This document shows, in pieces, positions 17,577 to 26,606 of a stretch of 58,926 nt of DNA. The stretch is taken from positions 1-58,926 of the forward strand of contig QCRZ01000004.1 in the NCBI GenBank assembly GCA_003209225.1, written 5' to 3'. The notes beneath the pieces are model-generated. The model was not told where the DNA came from and did no database searches. It worked only from the letters and a program-made list of their open reading frames with translations. A program made the position numbers and the translations under genes. This DNA is from Pelagibacteraceae bacterium AG-464-B04. Lineage in GTDB: Bacteria; Pseudomonadota; Alphaproteobacteria; Pelagibacterales; Pelagibacteraceae. Numbering within the stretch: position 1 is the stretch's first letter; each line of letters begins with the position of its first letter.

Positions 17577-18167
17577 ATGAATATTAAGACCCTAAAAAAA
17601 AATGATTTTTCATACGCAGATACTTTAGCCAGTTTGCATGCCAAGAACATTAATGGAAAACTATCAAATATAGGGGTTGAATTTTTATCAAAAATTTATC
17701 AAACATTTTTGCAAGACAAAAACATCAGAATATGGATTTTAGTTCATAAAAAAAAAGCTATAGGTTTTCTATGTGGATGTGATAATAATGAAAAAATTTA
17801 CAAAAAATTTTTACTAAAAAACTTTCCTTTTTTAATTTTTCTTTTTTTAAGCAATATATTAAATTTTTTTTTTATAAAAAATATTTACGGTTTAATTATT
17901 TTATTTTTAAATCCTAAAAAAAAAACAATTAATTCTGAACTTCTTTCAATTGCTATTACAAAAAAGTTTCAAAATAAACATTATGGAAAAAGATTAGTAC
18001 GTAAATTGGAACGTTATTTAAAAAAAAAAAATAAAAAAGAATATATTGTAAAAGTTGAATCTAATAACAAAAGAGCAATTAGTTTTTATTTATCAAATAA
18101 ATTTAGATATATATTTAAAACGAGCTATCCTTTATTTGATATAATTAATTTAAAAAAAAAACTATGA
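17577..18167 (+). CDS. GNAT-family N-acetyltransferase
   Basis: 196 residues. The acetyl-CoA binding region is recognisable as LLSIAITKKFQNKHYGKRLV (motif A, with a degenerate Q/R-x-x-G-x-G/A loop), followed by VESNNKRAISFYLSNKFRY (motif B). A hydrophobic central insertion (about residues 80-118, poly-Phe/Leu) is unusual and could mean membrane association. It is transcribed alone and converges on the large membrane protein with a six-base overlap. Neighbours suggest modification of a surface sugar, but the substrate is not evident. Confidence 0.75.
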   Translation: MNIKTLKKNDFSYADTLASLHAKNINGKLSNIGVEFLSKIYQTFLQDKNIRIWILVHKKKAIGFLCGCDNNEKIYKKFLLKNFPFLIFLFLSNILNFFFIKNIYGLIILFLNPKKKTINSELLSIAITKKFQNKHYGKRLVRKLERYLKKKNKKEYIVKVESNNKRAISFYLSNKFRYIFKTSYPLFDIINLKKKL

Positions 18168-20045
18168 TTCACAAGTTTTTTTAAGATTGTTTTTTAAGTA
18201 TAAAATGTAAATGTCACCATTGTATAGTTCGCAATAATCTTTTTCACTTATTGAAATTTTCTCCGTGATGGGTTTTGTTTTTTCCAATATAATAATTTCA
18301 GGCTTTTTAAAATTTATTGTTTGGTTGCTATAAAATTTTGCTCTTAATCTGTCAAATTCTTCCTTAGGTATTGCTATTTGCTGACTCAGTATTGGCGATG
18401 TAGATAAAATAAATTTTTTAATATCTTCTTCAAAATTTTTAGATCCTTTAAAAGTATTTAATGAATTTGCACTATATCTATAATCAAAAAAAGTTCCTAC
18501 ATTAGAGTTAAAATATCTCCATCCTCTTTTTTCATTTTTTAAGAAATTTAAAAGGTCTTCATCATTAAGATTCAAGAATTTAAAATTGTTAATCAAATCA
18601 TTTTCAATCATTTCATTAGTTTTTCCTGTAAACATACCTTTAACTAAGCTCAAATATTTAACATCATTTAAAATTGCCCAAATCATTAATTCATTATCAA
18701 ATGTTAACATTGAAATATTTTCAATAACGATATTTTTATTATTGTTTATTTTTTCTGTAATTTTTTCAAACTCTACTCTCCTTTTTTTATATTTCTGATT
18801 ATTAAATTCATAATTTTTTTCTAAATAAAAATTAAAAAAATAAATAACAATTAACAAAGTGGATAAAATATTAATTAATGGCAATTTTAAATCTTTTTTA
18901 AAATAGTGTTTGATTGATATAATTAAAAAAAATATAAAAAATAAAATTATACAAACAACGACGGCATTGTTAAAATGATAAAGCAATCCTGAATTAGGTG
19001 AGATTATAATAAAAAAAATAGGAGAAAAAATAGATCCTATAAAAATTATTAAAAGGAGATTTAATAATCTGGTACCAGCAAAGTTTTTTTTATTTGAAAC
19101 ATAAATACAAATTACCGACAAAAACAATAAAAGTAAAAATTTTAAGCTAAAATACTTCCCAAAATAATAATTAGCTAATACAATTTTTTTTTCAAAGCTT
19201 AGTTTAAATAATCCTGCACGCATTACAGAATCATTTTCGGTGTATATTATATTTATTACAAAAGGCGAAATAATGATTAAAAAAATTAGTATTGAAAATA
19301 AAATATTTTTGTAATTATTAAATAATTCTTCAATTATCTTTGTTTTAAACTTGTAAATCAAAAATATTAAAAGTGAAAAAAATTCAATTAAAAAAAAATA
19401 ATAAAAACTTGAAAAAGTAAGCCCCAATATTATTGCTAAAAAAATTATTTTTTTTTTTTGTAAATTTTGGTCACAATCCATACTTACGAGCAAGTAAATG
19501 AATGAAAAAAGATATAAATTTGATGGAACTGGTCTATGAGTTCGAAGGAAAAAAAAATTATTGAAAAAAGTTTCTAGATAAATTGTATTAAAGTTTTGTA
19601 AACTTTCCATGTTGTTTATTTCTTTCATCAGGATAGGAATCATAAAAATAAGCAAACTTAAGAACACAGATTCATTTTCATTAAAAAATTTTGAAAAGAT
19701 TTTAAAAAAAATAAGTAGAAAGATAAATATTGCAAAAAATTCTATAATAACTAATCCGATAGAACTAAATATTTTAAAAAATATTGCGTGAAAAATAAGA
19801 GAACCCACAGGAATAGGAACACCTTTTAAATTATTAACATTAGGATCAAATGAATTATAAAAATTTAAAGAAGTTAGGTATTTTATATATGGGTACCAAT
19901 AGTGTCCATCACCTACATTTTCAAAAATAATTCTAACTGATAATTTTTCATCGAAAAAATAGAATGACAGAATCCATTTTGTTGAGAAAAGCAATATTGA
20001 TAAAATTAAAATTTTATTAATATTTTTATTTTTAAATACCATCAT
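18162..20045 (-). CDS. Large multi-pass membrane protein, possible GT-C type glycosyltransferase
   Basis: 627 residues with about ten transmembrane segments in the first 410 and a soluble C-terminal portion of some 200 residues. After the first membrane segment a periplasmic loop contains ENVGDGHYWYPYI with an acidic residue, the place where GT-C enzymes keep a catalytic Asp or Glu. I do not recognise a specific family. It is divergent from a polyprenol-phosphate sugar synthase-like GT2 gene. That is a common setting for GT-C enzymes that use lipid-linked sugars, so the assignment is context-based. Base composition is even more A/T-rich than its neighbours. Confidence 0.5.
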   Translation of the reverse strand: MMVFKNKNINKILILSILLFSTKWILSFYFFDEKLSVRIIFENVGDGHYWYPYIKYLTSLNFYNSFDPNVNNLKGVPIPVGSLIFHAIFFKIFSSIGLVIIEFFAIFIFLLIFFKIFSKFFNENESVFLSLLIFMIPILMKEINNMESLQNFNTIYLETFFNNFFFLRTHRPVPSNLYLFSFIYLLVSMDCDQNLQKKKIIFLAIILGLTFSSFYYFFLIEFFSLLIFLIYKFKTKIIEELFNNYKNILFSILIFLIIISPFVINIIYTENDSVMRAGLFKLSFEKKIVLANYYFGKYFSLKFLLLLFLSVICIYVSNKKNFAGTRLLNLLLIIFIGSIFSPIFFIIISPNSGLLYHFNNAVVVCIILFFIFFLIISIKHYFKKDLKLPLINILSTLLIVIYFFNFYLEKNYEFNNQKYKKRRVEFEKITEKINNNKNIVIENISMLTFDNELMIWAILNDVKYLSLVKGMFTGKTNEMIENDLINNFKFLNLNDEDLLNFLKNEKRGWRYFNSNVGTFFDYRYSANSLNTFKGSKNFEEDIKKFILSTSPILSQQIAIPKEEFDRLRAKFYSNQTINFKKPEIIILEKTKPITEKISISEKDYCELYNGDIYILYLKNNLKKTCES

Positions 20046-20101
20046 TAAGTTAAGAATACTGAGTAAGAGTTATAAATGAAAGCTTTTGTTGAGAGTGGTA
20101 C

Positions 20102-20119
20102 AAAATTGTTAACAATTTT
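20102..20119. repeat. Perfect 18-base palindrome in a divergent promoter region
   Basis: AAAATTGTTAACAATTTT equals its own reverse complement and lies roughly midway between the start codons at 20045 (minus) and 20218 (plus). The GTTAAC core and dyad symmetry suggest an operator for a dimeric regulator of both genes. In DNA this A/T-rich, chance is a real alternative. Confidence 0.4.
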
Positions 20120-20217
20120 ATTTGTATATTGTAATGGTTTTTATTATTACTACTATTAAAAATTATAGTTATTTTATTAACAAAATTTATGAAACTTTCA
20201 AACAAATTATTAGCTAA

Positions 20218-20928
20218 ATGAACTTATCAATCATACTTCCAACATATAATGAAAAAGGAAACATCATCGTTTTAGTAAACAAAATATTAGAGGTAACAAA
20301 AAATATTGATGATAAAGAGATTTTAATTGTTGATGATAATAGTCCTGACGAAACCTATTCGATTTGTAAAAAAACTTTTGAAAATAATAATAAAGTTAAA
20401 ACTATTTTGAGAGAAAACAATAGAGGTTTGGCTAATTCGATTAAAGAAGGAATTAAATTTGCTCAAGGAGAAAATATCATAGTTATGGATACAGATCTAA
20501 CACATGATCCACAATTAATACCTCAATTAGTTTATCTAATTAAAGTATACGATATAATAAGTTGCTCTCGTTATTGCGCTGGAGGACTTATGGAAAATAA
20601 AATACATTTTTATTTTAGTTTTCTTTTTAATTTAATTTTAAGAATCATGCTAAAAACACAAATTCAAGATAATCTAGGAGGTTATTTTTGTATAAAGAAA
20701 TCAGTCTTAAAAAACTTGCCTGAAGAAAAAATTTTTTTTGGGTATGGAGAATATTTTTTTAGACTATTATGTTATGCGCAAAAGAAAAACTATAAAATAG
20801 TTGAAATACCTGCCTATTATAATATGAGATATAAAGGTAAATCTAAATCTAATTTTTTATTACTTTTATTTAAGTATTTTTTTGAGGCTATAAAATTACG
20901 ATTCATTTTAAGTAAGTACGATAAATAA
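20218..20928 (+). CDS. Family 2 glycosyltransferase, polyprenol-phosphate mannose/glucose synthase-like
   Basis: 236 residues. The GT-A fold shows SIILPTYNEKGN at the start, LIVDDNSPDET (nucleotide-binding Asp), NRGLANSIKEGI, MDTDLTHDP (the metal-binding DxD-like site) and CSRYCAGG. All of these match the dolichol/polyprenol-phosphate mannosyltransferase group. It lacks the C-terminal membrane segments seen in longer relatives. It should move a sugar from a nucleotide donor to polyprenyl phosphate, feeding the membrane enzyme encoded divergently at 18162-20045. Confidence 0.85.
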   Translation: MNLSIILPTYNEKGNIIVLVNKILEVTKNIDDKEILIVDDNSPDETYSICKKTFENNNKVKTILRENNRGLANSIKEGIKFAQGENIIVMDTDLTHDPQLIPQLVYLIKVYDIISCSRYCAGGLMENKIHFYFSFLFNLILRIMLKTQIQDNLGGYFCIKKSVLKNLPEEKIFFGYGEYFFRLLCYAQKKNYKIVEIPAYYNMRYKGKSKSNFLLLLFKYFFEAIKLRFILSKYDK

Positions 20929-21018
20929 TTGAAAAATATTTATTGATAATGAATTGTATAAATAAAGATTGTAAAATTTTATGAAATTTTATTTTAAAGA
21001 GAATAACAAAAGGATTAA

Positions 21019-22113
21019 ATGATACCTTGGGCTAAACCAGATTACTACGGCTATGAAAAAAAATATATTAATCAAGCTCTAAAATCTTCATGGTTGTCCG
21101 ATGGTAAATTTGTTAAAGATCTTGAAAATAAAGTTTGTAAATTTGTTAATTCTAAATTTGCAATTTCCGTCACTAACTGTACATCTGCAATACATTTATC
21201 TTACCTAGCCTTGGGATTAAAAAGAGGAGATGAAATAATCATTCCTGGATATGGTTATTTAGCAGCAGCAAATATCGCACTACAAATGGAACTAAAACCA
21301 GTATTTGCAGATGTGGATCAAGAAACTTTTTGTGTAACTTCAAAAAGTATAGAAAAAAAAATAACAAAAAGAACAAAATTAATTATTGTATTTAGTACCT
21401 ATGGAAACATTTGTGATTTAGACGCAATAATAAAGATAGCCAAGAATAAAAAAATATGTGTTTTAGAAGATGCCGCAGAATCTTTTGGATCCACATATAA
21501 AAATAAAAAATCTGGAACATTAACCGATATAGGCACTTATAGTTTTCAGGCAACAAAAACAATCACCACTGGAGAAGGGGGAATGGTTGTAACAAACAAA
21601 GATAAAAATTTTATAGCTAAATTAAAATCTTATAGAAGTCATGGTGTCAAAGATAAAAGATACTACCATTATTTTCCAGGCCACAATTTTAGATTGACCA
21701 ATATTCAAGCTGCTATTGGTTGTGCTCAGCTTAAAAAAATTAATGAAATTATTATAAAAAGAAAAAAAATTTATAATTCTTATTTTAATTTTTTCAAAAA
21801 TATAGAAGGTTTAAAATTACAAATGTTTACTCCAAAAGTTAAACCTGTTGTATGGACATTCGCTATTGTTCTTGACCCTAAAGCTTTTATTGATAGAGAC
21901 AAAGTTATGAAAATTATGAAAACCAAAGGTATAGAAACAAGAAATGGCTTTTATTCTCCAAATCTATTACCACTATATAAAAAGTTTCAAATATCTAATT
22001 TAATTAATGCTGAAACGCTTTCAAAAAACATTATTTGCTTACCTTTTTATACAAGTATAAAAGAAAGAGAAATTGAATATATTTCTAAAACTCTTTTAAG
22101 TCTTAAAAGATGA
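21019..22113 (+). CDS. DegT/DnrJ/EryC1 family PLP-dependent sugar aminotransferase
   Basis: 364 residues, full length. The PLP lysine is K180 in FQATKTITTGEGG, and VLEDAAESFGS (D151) contacts the pyridine ring. The N-terminal IPWAKPDYYGYEKKYINQAL and SWLSDGKFVKDLE are typical of enzymes that aminate keto-sugars for surface polysaccharides. AAGGA lies a few bases before the ATG. The following SDR overlaps its stop by four bases. A cofactor-dependent dehydratase with PMP rather than PLP is unlikely, because the Lys is present. Confidence 0.9.
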   Translation: MIPWAKPDYYGYEKKYINQALKSSWLSDGKFVKDLENKVCKFVNSKFAISVTNCTSAIHLSYLALGLKRGDEIIIPGYGYLAAANIALQMELKPVFADVDQETFCVTSKSIEKKITKRTKLIIVFSTYGNICDLDAIIKIAKNKKICVLEDAAESFGSTYKNKKSGTLTDIGTYSFQATKTITTGEGGMVVTNKDKNFIAKLKSYRSHGVKDKRYYHYFPGHNFRLTNIQAAIGCAQLKKINEIIIKRKKIYNSYFNFFKNIEGLKLQMFTPKVKPVVWTFAIVLDPKAFIDRDKVMKIMKTKGIETRNGFYSPNLLPLYKKFQISNLINAETLSKNIICLPFYTSIKEREIEYISKTLLSLKR

Positions 22114-22862
22114 GTAAAAAAGTTTGGATAACTGGAGCTAGCAGTGGAATAGGAAGAGCTTTGGCAATTAAGTTTGCTAATGAGGGTTGTCTTGTTGCTG
22201 TATCTGCAAGACGAGAAAACTTATTAAAAGAGTTAACTGAAAAAAATAATAATATTTACTCTTTCCCTTTGGATGTTACTGATATTAATAATTGCAAAAC
22301 TGTTTTTAAACAAATTTTAGAAAAATTCAAAAATATTGATATTTGTATATTTGGAACTGGAATACACGATCCAAAATCAGAAAAAAAATTTAATTTAGAA
22401 AAAATAAGAAAGATTATGGAGGTTAATTATTTTGGAACAATGAACTCTATTAACTCAGTCTATGATTATTATAATGAAAAAAAAGGTGGGCAAATATCTA
22501 TAATTTCTTCCGTAGCAGGTTATAGAGGATTACCAGCGGCAGGGGCTTACTGCGCTTCAAAATCTGCTTTAACAAGTTTTGCTGAAAGTTTACATTTTGA
22601 AATGAAAAGAAAAAACGTAAGAATATCTTTGATAAGTCCAGGTTTTATTAAAACACCAATGACTGATCAAAATGATTTTCCTATGCCAATGATAAAATCA
22701 CCAGAGTTTGCAGCAGAACAAATATACAAGGGGTTAATTAAAAAAAATGGATTTGAAATACATTTTCCTAAAGCTTTTACCTTTTTTTTAAAAATTTTAA
22801 GAATTCTTCCAATCAATATATATTTTAAGCTTGTTGAAAAGGGATTAAAAAAAAAAATTTAA
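22110..22862 (+). CDS. Short-chain dehydrogenase/reductase
   Basis: 250 residues with all classical SDR elements: ITGASSGIGRALAIKFANEG for NAD(P) binding, the SSVAG serine, and YCASK with Tyr and Lys. The C-terminal region (ILRILPINIYFKLVEKG) is hydrophobic, as in membrane-associated acyl or sterol SDRs. Translationally coupled to the DegT aminotransferase by ATGA. It converges on the lipid-modification operon. SDRs of this sort also accompany DUF1365/CFA clusters in other proteobacteria, so its pathway may be sugar or lipid. Confidence 0.85.
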   Translation: MSKKVWITGASSGIGRALAIKFANEGCLVAVSARRENLLKELTEKNNNIYSFPLDVTDINNCKTVFKQILEKFKNIDICIFGTGIHDPKSEKKFNLEKIRKIMEVNYFGTMNSINSVYDYYNEKKGGQISIISSVAGYRGLPAAGAYCASKSALTSFAESLHFEMKRKNVRISLISPGFIKTPMTDQNDFPMPMIKSPEFAAEQIYKGLIKKNGFEIHFPKAFTFFLKILRILPINIYFKLVEKGLKKKI

Positions 22863-22883
22863 TCCAATTAAAATAATCAAATA

Positions 22884-23402
22884 TTAATTTTTTAAAAAGA
22901 AAACAGTTAGTTCGCCAACTTTAAAACCAAACTTTGTAATAGTAGCTCTATTAATCGCGACTTCTTCATCCTGTTTAAATATCCAGTCATCAAATCTAAC
23001 TTTAATTTTTTTGTCTTTAAAAGGAATTAATAAATTATATTCAAATTTAAAAGCTGATCCATAGGATGTGCCTTTAGCAATACCAACCACATCTGCCGCT
23101 GTTCCTTCATATTTGTTTTTTCCAATTTTTTTTATAGTCCATTTTCTGCTTTGCTTTTCTCCATCATTCCAATTAAAATTTTCATTAAGGATAAAATTTT
23201 CTTTATCAAACGAACCGTTCATTGTTGCTGTAAATTGCCTTTTAACAACTCCTGACCTTCCTTGAAAAATTCCCCAAGCTTTAACATTTCCTAAAAAGTA
23301 TTCTTCAATCTTCATTTCTGGTTTTGTATCTTTGTAATCTTCTGGTTTCATTTTTTCACAGCTAGTTAACAAAATAAAAAAAATAATCGCTAGAAATTTC
23401 AT
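22884..23402 (-). CDS. DUF3833 family lipoprotein
   Basis: 172 residues. MKFLAIIFFILLTSCEK is a lipoprotein signal with the lipobox Cys at residue 15. The mature part contains AWGIFQGRSGVVKRQF and FNWNDGEKQSRKW, the pattern of DUF3833. This family of unknown function is usually encoded with CFA-type methyltransferases and DUF1365 proteins. It overlaps the methyltransferase gene by four bases and ends the operon. A role in handling modified lipids at the membrane is inferred from this conserved company. Confidence 0.83.
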   Translation of the reverse strand: MKFLAIIFFILLTSCEKMKPEDYKDTKPEMKIEEYFLGNVKAWGIFQGRSGVVKRQFTATMNGSFDKENFILNENFNWNDGEKQSRKWTIKKIGKNKYEGTAADVVGIAKGTSYGSAFKFEYNLLIPFKDKKIKVRFDDWIFKQDEEVAINRATITKFGFKVGELTVFFLKN

Positions 23403-24586
23403 TTCTTACAAAATGAAAATTGCACTAAATCTATATTTTTTGATTTAAACCCTGCCTCACAATAAGAAAGATAAAAATCCCACATATTTTTAAAACTCTT
23501 ATTAAAACCTTGTCTAGAGATTGCATCCCAAGATTCCAGAAAACTTTTCCTCCATTGTTGCAAAGTGTTATAATAATGTCTTCCATATAATTGATAATTT
23601 TTAATTTTTAAACCTGACTGATCAGACAACTTATTTAATGATTGCAAAGATGGTAAAAATCCACCTGGAAAAATATATTTTTGAATAAAATCTTCTTTAG
23701 TTCTATACCTGTCATATAACTCATCTTTAATAATAATTGCTTGAATTGCTCCACGTCCTCCAGGTAATAAATTTTCTTTTATTTTTTTAAAATATTTCGT
23801 TAAATATTTTTCACCAACTGCCTCAATCATTTCAATTGATATAATGCAGTCATATTTTTTTTTTATGTCCCTATAATCAAGCATTTTAACATTTACTTTA
23901 TGATTTAATCCCAGACGTCTTATTCTTTCTTTTGCAAATACCAATTGTTTCTTTGATATTGTTATGCAGTCTAATTTAACATCATAATTTTTTGCTAGAT
24001 GTTCAGCAAATCCACCCCAGCCACATCCTATTTCTAAAATTTTATCTCCTCGTTTTGGCTGAATTAAATTTATTAATTTATTATATTTATTTATTTGCGC
24101 TTTTTCTAGAGTTTCATTTCTAGAATTAAATATACCACAGGAATATGTAAGAGTTTTATCTAACCAAGTAGAGAAAAATTCATTTCCTAAATCATAATGC
24201 AGAGAAATATTTTTTTTACAGCTTTCCTTGTTATTCAAAAATATATTACTGCTAAATAATTTTTGTAAAAAGGTAAATTGAAGCAAGCCAGAAAATTTGT
24301 ATGTTACATCAATGTTTCTAGCACTTAATTCTATTAAAGATGGTAAATCTTCAGTTTCAAATTCATTATTAATATAACTTTCAGCTAAACCACTGCTACC
24401 TTTTCTCATTAGTTTTTTAGTAAAGGTGGGATCATTAATTTTTACTTTCGTTTTTAAATCACTATTTTTATTTCCAAAAAAAAATTTACTTCCCTTGGAG
24501 TCCACAAGTTCTAAATAACCATAAGCAATTTTTTCAAGATTCCAAAAGACAAATTTGTCGCTAAGATCGTTAAAGCCAAAATTCAT
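23399..24586 (-). CDS. Cyclopropane-fatty-acyl-phospholipid synthase-like methyltransferase
   Basis: 395 residues, usual length. The SAM site is ILEIGCGWGGFAEHLAK, preceded by NISLHYDLGNEFFSTWLD and LTYSCGIFNS, the hallmark of the CFA synthase family, with YIFPGGFLPS toward the C-terminus. Such enzymes add a methylene or methyl group across a double bond of phospholipid acyl chains. Within this operon type, methylated or furan fatty acids are an alternative product to cyclopropane. It overlaps the DUF1365 gene by one base. Confidence 0.9.
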   Translation of the reverse strand: MNFGFNDLSDKFVFWNLEKIAYGYLELVDSKGSKFFFGNKNSDLKTKVKINDPTFTKKLMRKGSSGLAESYINNEFETEDLPSLIELSARNIDVTYKFSGLLQFTFLQKLFSSNIFLNNKESCKKNISLHYDLGNEFFSTWLDKTLTYSCGIFNSRNETLEKAQINKYNKLINLIQPKRGDKILEIGCGWGGFAEHLAKNYDVKLDCITISKKQLVFAKERIRRLGLNHKVNVKMLDYRDIKKKYDCIISIEMIEAVGEKYLTKYFKKIKENLLPGGRGAIQAIIIKDELYDRYRTKEDFIQKYIFPGGFLPSLQSLNKLSDQSGLKIKNYQLYGRHYYNTLQQWRKSFLESWDAISRQGFNKSFKNMWDFYLSYCEAGFKSKNIDLVQFSFCKK

Positions 24587-25356
24587 TAGTTTTCTAAAGA
24601 TAAATTATTTTTAATTTTTAAGTTCTTGCTCACATGTTTAATGCCTTTTATCCACAATCTAAATGCTTCAAAATGTATCGCTGCAATAACTTTAAATGAC
24701 ATTAGGGGGTGTTTTATAAATTCAAAAAATAAATTTTTACTAGTAAAATCAAGTCGTTTTCCAATTTGTTGAGCAATAAGCAAAGTTCCTTTTACATCAC
24801 TTTGTTTAATTAAAACATTTAGTTTCTTTCCAGGTTTTAACAATTTAAAGTTGTAAAATGTTTTCATTTCAATAAACGGTGAAACATAAAATTTTTTACT
24901 ACATTCGTGTAACAACAAACTTAATCGTGAAGAAACTCGAAATATATATGTGTGTTGCTCATTGAAAGTATTTTTTACTTCATAAAGAATAGCTTTTAAT
25001 TTTAGATTTTTATCATAACAGTAAAAAATACTCAGAGGGTTAAACACATAACCAAAAAATCTTGGATAACACAGTAATTTAATTTTTCCTTTTCCAATAT
25101 TTATTTTAGATTTTTTTAAAGTTCTTTTTACCCATTTAACTAATGATTTTCCATTACGTGAACCATGATCAATATTATAAAAACTCAAGATGTTAAATTT
25201 ATTATATGAAAAAAATTTAATTTTTTTTTCTAATTCATTAATTTCATTTAAATCAATTAACAAAGAAAAAGTTTTGTAAGAAAAAAAATGTTTTTTTGGC
25301 TTAAATCTTTTATGAGTTACAAAACCTGAATATATACAAGAGGAAAAAATACTCAT
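24586..25356 (-). CDS. DUF1365 family protein
   Basis: 256 residues. FVTHKRFKPKKHFFSYKTF near the start and FGYVFNPLSIFYCYD in the middle are the family's strongest signatures, and KEFYVSPFI-like sequence (KKFYVSPFIEM) follows. No enzyme activity is established, but members accompany flavin amine-oxidase-like proteins and CFA methyltransferases. In Rhodobacter such genes belong to the singlet-oxygen (ChrR/sigma-E) response. It overlaps the upstream FAD gene by four bases. No ChrR or extracytoplasmic sigma factor gene is present in this window. Confidence 0.88.
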   Translation of the reverse strand: MSIFSSCIYSGFVTHKRFKPKKHFFSYKTFSLLIDLNEINELEKKIKFFSYNKFNILSFYNIDHGSRNGKSLVKWVKRTLKKSKINIGKGKIKLLCYPRFFGYVFNPLSIFYCYDKNLKLKAILYEVKNTFNEQHTYIFRVSSRLSLLLHECSKKFYVSPFIEMKTFYNFKLLKPGKKLNVLIKQSDVKGTLLIAQQIGKRLDFTSKNLFFEFIKHPLMSFKVIAAIHFEAFRLWIKGIKHVSKNLKIKNNLSLEN

Positions 25357-26594
25357 AGTTTATTTGAAACATCAATTGCTGATTTTAAACCATCCTCATG
25401 AAAGCCATACCCAAAATAGCTACCACAAAACCAACTATTATTTATTCCCTGTAATTCTGCTAAATTTTTTTGGGTTTTAATAGTTTTTTCATCATAAAAT
25501 GGATGAGTGAAATTAACTTTTTTTAAAATCTTATTATTTTCAATTTTATAAATTGGATTGAGTGTAAGAAAATAATTTTTTTTTGTTTTTAAATTTTGTA
25601 ATTTATTTAACCAATAAGTAAGACAACTTTTATTTAAATCATCTTTATCTAAAATCGAGTTCCAGCTCGACCATGCATTTATTTTTTTTGGCATCAAGCG
25701 ATTATCACAATGAAGATAGGCGGTATTATTTTTATATTCAAAACTGCTTAAAGTTTTTTTCTCATTTTCTGTTGGATTTTGAATTAATTTTAATGTTTCA
25801 TCTGCGTGTGTAGCAAATATAACTTTATCATAATCAAAGTATTCATTAAGCTCTCCATAATATAATCTCGCGTTGTTTTGATTTCTTACTACACTTTTGA
25901 TTTCATAATTTTTAAAATATTCTCCACTAATTGTCTGTAAAACTTTATTTACATAAACTTTGCTTCTTCCACTAACAGTATACCATTGTGGCCTATTTTT
26001 TGTTTTAAGTAGACCATGATTTCTAAAAAAATTAAGAAATAATGTCATTGGCATTTTTTCTGCTAATCTTGGTTGCATCGACCAAATTGCAGCGACCATA
26101 GGTATAATATGAAAATTAGTAAAATATGCTGACATTTGTTTTGATTTTAAATATTCTCCTAATGATTGGCCTTCATGTTTTTTTATATCTACTTCTGTAG
26201 CTTCTTTATAAAACGAAGTTATTTCTTTCAACATTTTCAAAAAATTTAAATTAAAAATATTAGATTTATTTGAAAATAATCCTTTTATTCCATTTCCTGA
26301 ATATTCAATATTTGAATTTTTAACTGAAACAGAAAATGACATATTGCTTTTTTCATAAGGGATATTAAGATCTTTAAAAAAGTTAACTAGGTTTGGATAA
26401 GTAATTTCATTAAATACAATAAAACCTAAATCAAGAGAAATTAATTCATTTTTATCATTTTTTGGAACTTCGACTGTATAAGAGTGTCCACCAAAATGAT
26501 TTTCTTTTTCGAACAAATCTACTTTGTGTTTTTTTGATAAAAAGTAAGCTGCTCCTAATCCAGATATACCTGATCCTATAACGGCAATTTTCAT
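25353..26594 (-). CDS. FAD-dependent amine-oxidase-like protein of the DUF1365/CFA operon
   Basis: 413 residues. MKIAVIGSGISGLGAAYFLS is the dinucleotide-binding motif, and FEKENHFGGHSYTVEV is the amine-oxidase-type GG doublet. Further on, PMVAAIWSMQP and the final WFCGSYFGYGFHEDGLKSAI are characteristic of the NAD(P)/FAD proteins encoded with DUF1365. They are thought to oxidise or desaturate acyl chains, not amines. It is the first gene of the four-gene unit, 12 bases downstream of gcvP, so it may also receive read-through from the glycine cleavage operon. Confidence 0.87.
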   Translation of the reverse strand: MKIAVIGSGISGLGAAYFLSKKHKVDLFEKENHFGGHSYTVEVPKNDKNELISLDLGFIVFNEITYPNLVNFFKDLNIPYEKSNMSFSVSVKNSNIEYSGNGIKGLFSNKSNIFNLNFLKMLKEITSFYKEATEVDIKKHEGQSLGEYLKSKQMSAYFTNFHIIPMVAAIWSMQPRLAEKMPMTLFLNFFRNHGLLKTKNRPQWYTVSGRSKVYVNKVLQTISGEYFKNYEIKSVVRNQNNARLYYGELNEYFDYDKVIFATHADETLKLIQNPTENEKKTLSSFEYKNNTAYLHCDNRLMPKKINAWSSWNSILDKDDLNKSCLTYWLNKLQNLKTKKNYFLTLNPIYKIENNKILKKVNFTHPFYDEKTIKTQKNLAELQGINNSWFCGSYFGYGFHEDGLKSAIDVSNKL

Positions 26595-26606
26595 TAAAAA
26601 AAAAAA

